A stretch of DNA of 9,215 nt, taken from assembly GCA_023249275.1 (NCBI GenBank), contig JAHFCV010000094.1:1-9215 (forward strand), read 5' to 3'. The notes under the pieces are model-generated. The model made no database searches and was not told where the DNA came from. It saw nothing but the letters and a program-made list of their open reading frames with translations. Shown here one piece after another: positions 5,773 to 9,215 of the stretch (its first letter is position 1; the number at the start of each line of letters is the position of its first letter). Made by a program: the position numbers and the translations under genes. This DNA is from Candidatus Methanoperedens sp. (GTDB lineage Archaea; Halobacteriota; Methanosarcinia; Methanosarcinales; Methanoperedenaceae).

Positions 5773-6321
5773 CTATGATGTAGTGTCATTTGTCCAGTAA
5801 CTGAAGGTTTGCCTGTTCTGAAGCGTGCCTTCTACGAGCACGGCAGCAGTACCATTAACAATGAATAAATCTGCTGGTGCGCCCAAACTTCGATAACCAC
5901 AGGTCGCAGATGCATTTTGACCCGGCATCAGCGGATTCTGCGCATTTATGCCGAAATTGTCGCAGACCACAGATGACCGGTCATACTCCAAGACCGTCGT
6001 AGATAGTTGTATAACAGGCACATCGGCAGAGCTCGCATTCACGTTTACCATTAACCAGGTCGGTGGCCCTCCTGGACTAATCCCGCCTCCTGGAACGGTA
6101 GGCCATGGCCCTGTTTGCGCCGAGGCAACAACACTTATCGGGCGAAGTGTCTTATTGGGAAGTTTCTCTTGCGGGGTAGGCGAAATGGCTGGTGTTGGTA
6201 TTGTCTGCGATGCGGTCTGAACTGGTGTATTATGTGGCTGTGTGCTTACGCATCCGGCAATGATTATGAATAAAACGATAGCTGCAGATGTAGTAAAGTA
6301 TACTTTTTTTCCTTTAATCAT
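5773..6321 (-). CDS. Predicted secreted lipoprotein with five N-glycosylation sequons
   Basis: A 182-residue protein of unknown function. The N-terminus is a lipoprotein signal: basic start (MIKGKK), hydrophobic core and lipobox IAGC with Cys24 as the expected lipidation site. A Pro/Thr-rich, low-complexity linker (about 27-60) follows, typical of surface-anchored archaeal proteins. The remaining domain (about 61-182) looks beta-rich and has two cysteines (C120, C141) that could form a disulfide outside the cell. N-x-S/T sequons occur at N56, N95, N136, N156 and N178, while N31-T-P is blocked by proline. Heavy glycosylation is therefore plausible. The start at 6321 is supported by GGTGGT six bases upstream and a TATA-like box further up. 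It is monocistronic, in the same direction as the genes to its right but separated by about 220 bases. I do not recognise the mature domain; a small exported protein restricted to related archaea is likely. Confidence 0.8.
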   Translation of the reverse strand: MIKGKKVYFTTSAAIVLFIIIAGCVSTQPHNTPVQTASQTIPTPAISPTPQEKLPNKTLRPISVVASAQTGPWPTVPGGGISPGGPPTWLMVNVNASSADVPVIQLSTTVLEYDRSSVVCDNFGINAQNPLMPGQNASATCGYRSLGAPADLFIVNGTAAVLVEGTLQNRQTFSYWTNDTTS

Positions 6322-6327
6322 AGATTA

Positions 6328-6363
6328 ACCACCAATAATATCATATTTAAGTTTGTATTTAAA
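6328..6363 (-). promoter_or_regulatory. Promoter and ribosome binding site of the lipoprotein gene
   Basis: On the - strand TTTAAATA (6363-6356) matches an archaeal TATA box, and GGTGGT (6333-6328) sits six bases before the ATG. Transcription would start near 6335, about 25 bases below the box, giving a leader of roughly 14 bases with the Shine-Dalgarno at its beginning. Spacing is consistent with a basal TBP/TFB promoter; no operator is visible. Confidence 0.5.
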
Positions 6364-6545
6364 TTTAACTACACCCAACCCGTTTTTAGTGGTATTCATT
6401 GGATGGCCTTATTTCAGGTCGTTTTTATGTTAATCTTATTAGATGTGTTGCACATTAGGATAACTACTAACAAAAATTAAAACAGTCTCGATTCTCCATA
6501 ACAGAATCAAAATGCAAACTTCAAGAACAGTTTTATCCTTATTCG
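6364..6545. other. AT-rich intergenic spacer between the PHP and lipoprotein genes
   Basis: About 180 bases with no reading frame of note. Apart from the candidate terminator at 6472-6508, I see no repeat, RNA gene or further promoter in it. Confidence 0.5.
6472..6508 (-). terminator. Candidate terminator of the SRP19-PHP transcript
   Basis: Read on the - strand, GATTCT (6508-6503) and AGAATC (6495-6490) form a 6-bp stem with a 7-base loop. Seven bases later comes a T-rich run, TTTTAATTTTT (6482-6472). It lies about 40 bases past the PHP stop. Archaeal termination depends mainly on the T-rich tract, so the hairpin may be incidental. Confidence 0.45.
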
Positions 6546-7190
6546 TTAGAGTCTTTTTATCAAATTTAATGGATTCGCGCCCGTAGCTTTTCTTGCGCCT
6601 TTTTCGTCAAGACCCGAACCCATTGCAATCTTTAATGCAATTTCATCCGTAATCAAATCATGCGGGTGATGCGTATCCGTATCTACAATCAGGTCTGCGC
6701 CTGCTTCACTGCCAATCCGCGCCACATGCCCGTTTGTCCTGTTATGACCGTTGCGTGAAGTTAATTCAAGGCAAATGCCGTTATCCTTTGCAAGTTCCGC
6801 ATCCCCGACAGTAATAAAACCGGGATGGGCAAGGATATCGATGTCAAGGGATACTGCCATGTGGTTTGTGCCCTGAGGAACGGGTTCGACCGTTGTCTCG
6901 CCGTGCACCACCACTATCTCGGCGCCAAGTTTTCTTGCTTTTTCGACAAGAAGCGGCATTTTTCCCGGCGGGACGTGCGTTAATTCCACACCCGCAAATA
7001 TTCTGATATCGTAATCGCCCTCAAGGGATTTTATGTTCTTCATGCAGGAAAGAATATGCTCGATATTCGTAAAATCCACATGGTCGGTTATTGCCAGAGC
7101 GGTATAACCCTGAAAAACAGCGCGGCGCACAAGCTCACTTGGGATCAATTCCCCATCGCTGAAAGATGAATGCGTATGCAGGTCTATCAT
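6546..7190 (-). CDS. PHP-domain metal-dependent phosphoesterase (histidinol phosphatase-like)
   Basis: A 214-residue single-domain PHP protein, expected to be cytosolic and to hydrolyse a phosphate ester at a di- or trinuclear metal site. The metal-binding motifs are complete: DLHTHSSFSDGE (3-14, H5 and H7), AITDH (33-37), GVEL (67-70, E69), VVHGE (94-98, H96), LAHPGF (120-125, H122) and DTDTHHPHD (170-178). The length is short for true HisK-type histidinol phosphatases (about 260-280), so the histidine-pathway substrate is not assured; a nucleotide or sugar phosphate is possible. There are no polymerase or extra C-terminal domains. The ATG overlaps the SRP19 stop (ATGA), so translation is coupled to SRP19. 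From memory this pairing recurs in Methanosarcina relatives, which suggests shared expression rather than a shared reaction. It is also distinct from Rpp30, the PHP-like RNase P subunit. Confidence 0.9.
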   Translation of the reverse strand: MIDLHTHSSFSDGELIPSELVRRAVFQGYTALAITDHVDFTNIEHILSCMKNIKSLEGDYDIRIFAGVELTHVPPGKMPLLVEKARKLGAEIVVVHGETTVEPVPQGTNHMAVSLDIDILAHPGFITVGDAELAKDNGICLELTSRNGHNRTNGHVARIGSEAGADLIVDTDTHHPHDLITDEIALKIAMGSGLDEKGARKATGANPLNLIKRL

Positions 7191-7480
7191 TTTTGCCCCC
7201 GTGTCTTATTTATCTGCTGCGCAATCTGTTTTGTTATAACGGATTTGGGGGCTTTCTTGTCCACAAGCACCCTCCCGCTTACAACCCACCATGATTTCGG
7301 GTGCGCTTTATCGGCTTCAACGACAGGAGCCAGTTTCAATTCCGAAGCTGCTTTCTCAATCTCTTTTAGAACAGGGGATTTTACCGAGTCTTTTGCTGAT
7401 AAAATCCTGCCTTCAGCCCTTGATTTTGTGGCATCCAGATACACAGGCCAGATTACAAGCTTGGTTTTATCTTTTAACAT
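7187..7480 (-). CDS. srp19: Signal recognition particle 19 kDa subunit (SRP19)
   Basis: A 97-residue protein, the usual archaeal length. SRP19 binds the tips of helices 6 and 8 of the 7S SRP RNA and orders the site for SRP54, as part of co-translational membrane targeting. The family signature LVIWPVYLDATKSRAEGR (8-25) is present, as is the second RNA-contact region HPKSWWVVSGRVLV (60-73) and a basic tail (KAPKSVITKQIAQQINKTRGQK). It is found in archaea and eukaryotes but not bacteria, which supports the archaeal origin of the window. The next gene overlaps by ATGA. Upstream, AGTTTAAAAAG near 7496-7506 on the - strand could be a TATA-like box giving a leaderless or nearly leaderless transcript. 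Alternatively the gene is read through from the phosphate transporter, whose stop is 43 bases away. Confidence 0.95.
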   Translation of the reverse strand: MLKDKTKLVIWPVYLDATKSRAEGRILSAKDSVKSPVLKEIEKAASELKLAPVVEADKAHPKSWWVVSGRVLVDKKAPKSVITKQIAQQINKTRGQK

Positions 7481-7523
7481 TATGCTTCTGTTATCTTTTT
7501 AAACTAATAATTCTTTCCTACAA

Positions 7524-8534
7524 CTATAATGTAATATTCAGAATCATAAAAATCTCATACACCACAAAACCACCAAAAGTGGTCACAGGAATGGTCAAAA
7601 TCCAGGCAGCCACCATTGTGCGCGCAGTGACCCAGCGGACACTTGTCGGGCCTTTTATCGTACCTACGCCCATTATTGAACCTGCTATTACGTGAGTAGT
7701 GCTCACAGGGATGCCAAAGATAGATGTCAGGAAAAGCAGCAATCCACCGCCTGTTTCTGCAGCGAACCCGTCAATTGGTCTTAATTTTGTGATCTTCAGA
7801 CCCATTGTTTTTATGACCTTCCATCCACCTATCAGAGTCCCAAGACCAATGGAGGTATAGGCTGAGAGTATCACCCAGGCAGGAATATCCGCTCCTTTAT
7901 CAATGTAACCAACAGAGATCAGGAGAGCAGTGATGATGCCCGCGGTCTTAAGAGCATCATTGGCGCCGTGACCCAGCGAATACCAGCTTACTGAGAGCAA
8001 CTGGAGTTTTCCGAACACTTTATTAATGAGGGAAGGCCGAAGATTTCGGATGGAACGGAATAATAATGAGCCAAATATCAAGCTGAACACAAAACCAAGA
8101 ATAGGAGCCAGTACGATGAATACGAGAACTTTGAATATCCCACTCATTATCAGCACTTTATAACCCCCTGCTGCAATACCTGCGCCTATGAAGCCTCCTA
8201 TCAGGGTATGGCTCATCGAGATGGGCATCCCGAAATGCGTCATGAAAACTCCCCAGAAAATCGATGCAATAAGTCCGGCAAGAATCAGGGTAGGTGTAAC
8301 GATAGAAATATCCACGATTCCTTTTCCAATGGTCAACGCCACTGCATGAGGCATGACCAGAAAAGCAATGAAATTCATGAAGGCAGCCAGCATCACGGCT
8401 TTAAAAGGCGTAAGGACTTTTGTGGATACAACTGTGGCAACAGAATTTGCCGCATCGTTCCAGCCGTTCACGAAATCAAAAAACAGGGCTATTAAAATTA
8501 TTAAAATAACTGTTGTACTTAAGCCATCAAACAT
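7524..8534 (-). CDS. PiT-family inorganic phosphate transporter
   Basis: A 336-residue membrane protein with about 9-11 helices, a normal length for compact prokaryotic PiT permeases, which take up phosphate (often as a metal-phosphate complex) with H+ or Na+. The inverted-repeat architecture is visible. In the first half FDFVNGWNDAANSVAT (19-34) and GMPISMSHTLIGG (102-114) stand; in the second half SLGHGANDALKTAG (186-199) and GIPVSTTHVIAGSI (274-287) repeat the pattern. The GxNDA signatures and the P-x-S-x-(S/T)-H motifs are intact, so the protein should be active. GGW..I.TMG..IT.L.P..GFAAE (236-260) is also typical. It lies 37 bases after a DUF47 gene, the usual pairing for these low-affinity carriers. 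Its start is fixed by a full GGTGATC Shine-Dalgarno. Sulfate permease is a family alternative, less likely because of the DUF47 partner. Confidence 0.94.
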   Translation of the reverse strand: MFDGLSTTVILIILIALFFDFVNGWNDAANSVATVVSTKVLTPFKAVMLAAFMNFIAFLVMPHAVALTIGKGIVDISIVTPTLILAGLIASIFWGVFMTHFGMPISMSHTLIGGFIGAGIAAGGYKVLIMSGIFKVLVFIVLAPILGFVFSLIFGSLLFRSIRNLRPSLINKVFGKLQLLSVSWYSLGHGANDALKTAGIITALLISVGYIDKGADIPAWVILSAYTSIGLGTLIGGWKVIKTMGLKITKLRPIDGFAAETGGGLLLFLTSIFGIPVSTTHVIAGSIMGVGTIKGPTSVRWVTARTMVAAWILTIPVTTFGGFVVYEIFMILNITL

Positions 8535-8538
8535 TATT

Positions 8539-8545
8539 GATCACC
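8539..8545 (-). promoter_or_regulatory. Full-match archaeal Shine-Dalgarno of the phosphate transporter gene
   Basis: GGTGATC on the - strand, four bases before the ATG, is complementary to the conserved GAUCACC at the 3' end of archaeal 16S rRNA. It fixes the start of the transporter and suggests efficient, independent initiation inside the two-gene operon. Confidence 0.75.
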
Positions 8546-8571
8546 AACGGAATAGCCAGAAATGCACCCTC

Positions 8572-9201
8572 TTAACTATTCTTCACTACGATGTCGCTGA
8601 TTACGTTCGCAGCATCCTCACACTTATCTGTGGCGAACTCAAGGCGCTCATATACCTCTTTCAGTTTCATAATCTCAATGGCATCTTTCCTTTTGAAAAG
8701 CTGCGCCACCGATGTCTTATAAATATCATCCGCAACATTTTCAAGCCGATTGACCTCGATGCACCTTTTTTCGATTTCCCTGGGGTTCTTAATGTTACGC
8801 AAACCTGAAAGAGCCGTATTCAATTCTGTTGCCTGCGTCACAATCACCTCGGCAAGCTTTATCATGTTCTCTTCAGGCTTTTCAATTTCATACAGAACAA
8901 GGCGCGTAGCAGTGCCGTCGATATAGTCCAGCACATCATCGAATGCAGACGCGAGCGCAGAGATGTCCTCGTGGTCGATAGGCGTTATGAAGCTTTTGTT
9001 GAGCTCTTCAAAAATCTCATGGACAAAATCATCCCCCTGATGTTCGATATCCTTTATCTTTTGCTGCTTTTCCTTTATGTTTTCATAATTTTTAAGCATA
9101 TCAAGGAAAGCAATAGAGCCGTCCAGCACATTTTGTGATTCATTCTCCAGCATATTGAAAAAGTGTTTGTCCTGGGGAATAATCCATTCTTTAAATCCCA
9201 T
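8572..9201 (-). CDS. DUF47 family PhoU-like protein (TIGR00153 type)
   Basis: A 209-residue, all-helical cytosolic protein of the DUF47/PhoU-like family, normally about 205-215 residues. PhoU-like bundles bind metal clusters through E/D-rich helices and are thought to control PiT carriers. Visible family stretches are EHQGDDFVHEIFEELN (53-68), FITPIDHEDISALASAFDDVLDYID (71-95), RLENVADDIY (152-161) and YERLEFATDKCEDAANVISDIV (184-205). The two related helical repeats (about 50-95 and 145-205) each carry the acidic D/E-x3-D pattern. It precedes the PiT gene by 37 bases in the same direction and probably shares its transcript. The ATG at 9201 lies 14 bases from the window edge with only a weak AGGACGAT upstream, so the promoter is outside. 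No Pho-type operator can be judged from what is visible. Confidence 0.93.
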   Translation of the reverse strand: MGFKEWIIPQDKHFFNMLENESQNVLDGSIAFLDMLKNYENIKEKQQKIKDIEHQGDDFVHEIFEELNKSFITPIDHEDISALASAFDDVLDYIDGTATRLVLYEIEKPEENMIKLAEVIVTQATELNTALSGLRNIKNPREIEKRCIEVNRLENVADDIYKTSVAQLFKRKDAIEIMKLKEVYERLEFATDKCEDAANVISDIVVKNS

Positions 9202-9215
9202 ATTTCAATCGTCCT

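Noticed and set aside
8208..8808. Open frames on the + strand opposite the PiT and DUF47 genes
   Set aside because: Both genes on the - strand are complete with intact signatures; the + strand products resemble no protein and span the gene boundary.
1..9215. Search by eye for tRNA genes, rRNA, CRISPR arrays and transposases
   Set aside because: No cloverleaf-like segment with a T-arm GGTTCRA consensus in proper context, no regularly spaced long direct repeats, and no transposase-like protein were seen. The GGTTCATC at 4963-4970 is an arm of the palindromic element, not a tRNA T-arm.

Overview
The window looks like a chromosomal segment of a methanogen-related euryarchaeon, most likely in the Methanosarcinales (possibly a Methanoperedens-like lineage, which I cannot prove from sequence alone). 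Reasons: an archaeal-type SRP19 gene, two proteins with the N-terminal signature I associate with the Methanosarcina-rich DUF1673 family, an Agl23-type archaeal membrane glycosyltransferase, TATA-like boxes of TTTAAATA type, and Shine-Dalgarno sequences of GGTGATC type. No tRNA, rRNA, CRISPR array, transposase or phage gene was seen.

Left part (1-2104, + strand): three genes joined by 4-base ATGA overlaps. They are the 3' end of an unidentified gene with a cysteine cluster, a DUF1673/PH-like two-helix membrane protein, and a larger protein that joins the same N-terminal DUF1673 motif and five membrane helices to an extracellular domain resembling the C-terminal domain of the oligosaccharyltransferase STT3/AglB. 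That domain carries WWDYE where the enzyme has WWDYG, and the catalytic GT-C membrane half is absent. This is the most unusual gene in the window.

Middle (2112-5482): a moaD-moeA pair on the - strand for molybdenum/tungsten cofactor synthesis converges on the left operon with 7 bases between stops, and diverges from an Agl23-like GT-C glycosyltransferase gene on the + strand. That gene contains two in-frame copies of a palindromic element, 66 bp apart. Their arms differ by a compensatory base-pair change.

Intergenic block 5483-5772: a GC-rich island with a 10-bp tandem repeat (three units), a 17-bp near-perfect inverted repeat enclosing smaller hairpins, and a terminal AT-rich palindrome. 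It looks like a dispersed palindromic element or a structured RNA rather than coding DNA.

Right part (5773-9201, all - strand): a lipoprotein with five N-glycosylation sequons and its own promoter; an SRP19-PHP phosphoesterase pair with overlapping ends and a candidate terminator; and a DUF47 (PhoU-like)-PiT phosphate transport pair with a textbook archaeal ribosome binding site.

How the genes fit together: most are housekeeping (cofactor synthesis, protein targeting, phosphate uptake). Three features point towards surface glycosylation: the STT3-like domain protein, the Agl23-like enzyme and the sequon-rich lipoprotein. That link is inferred from domain resemblance and proximity only.
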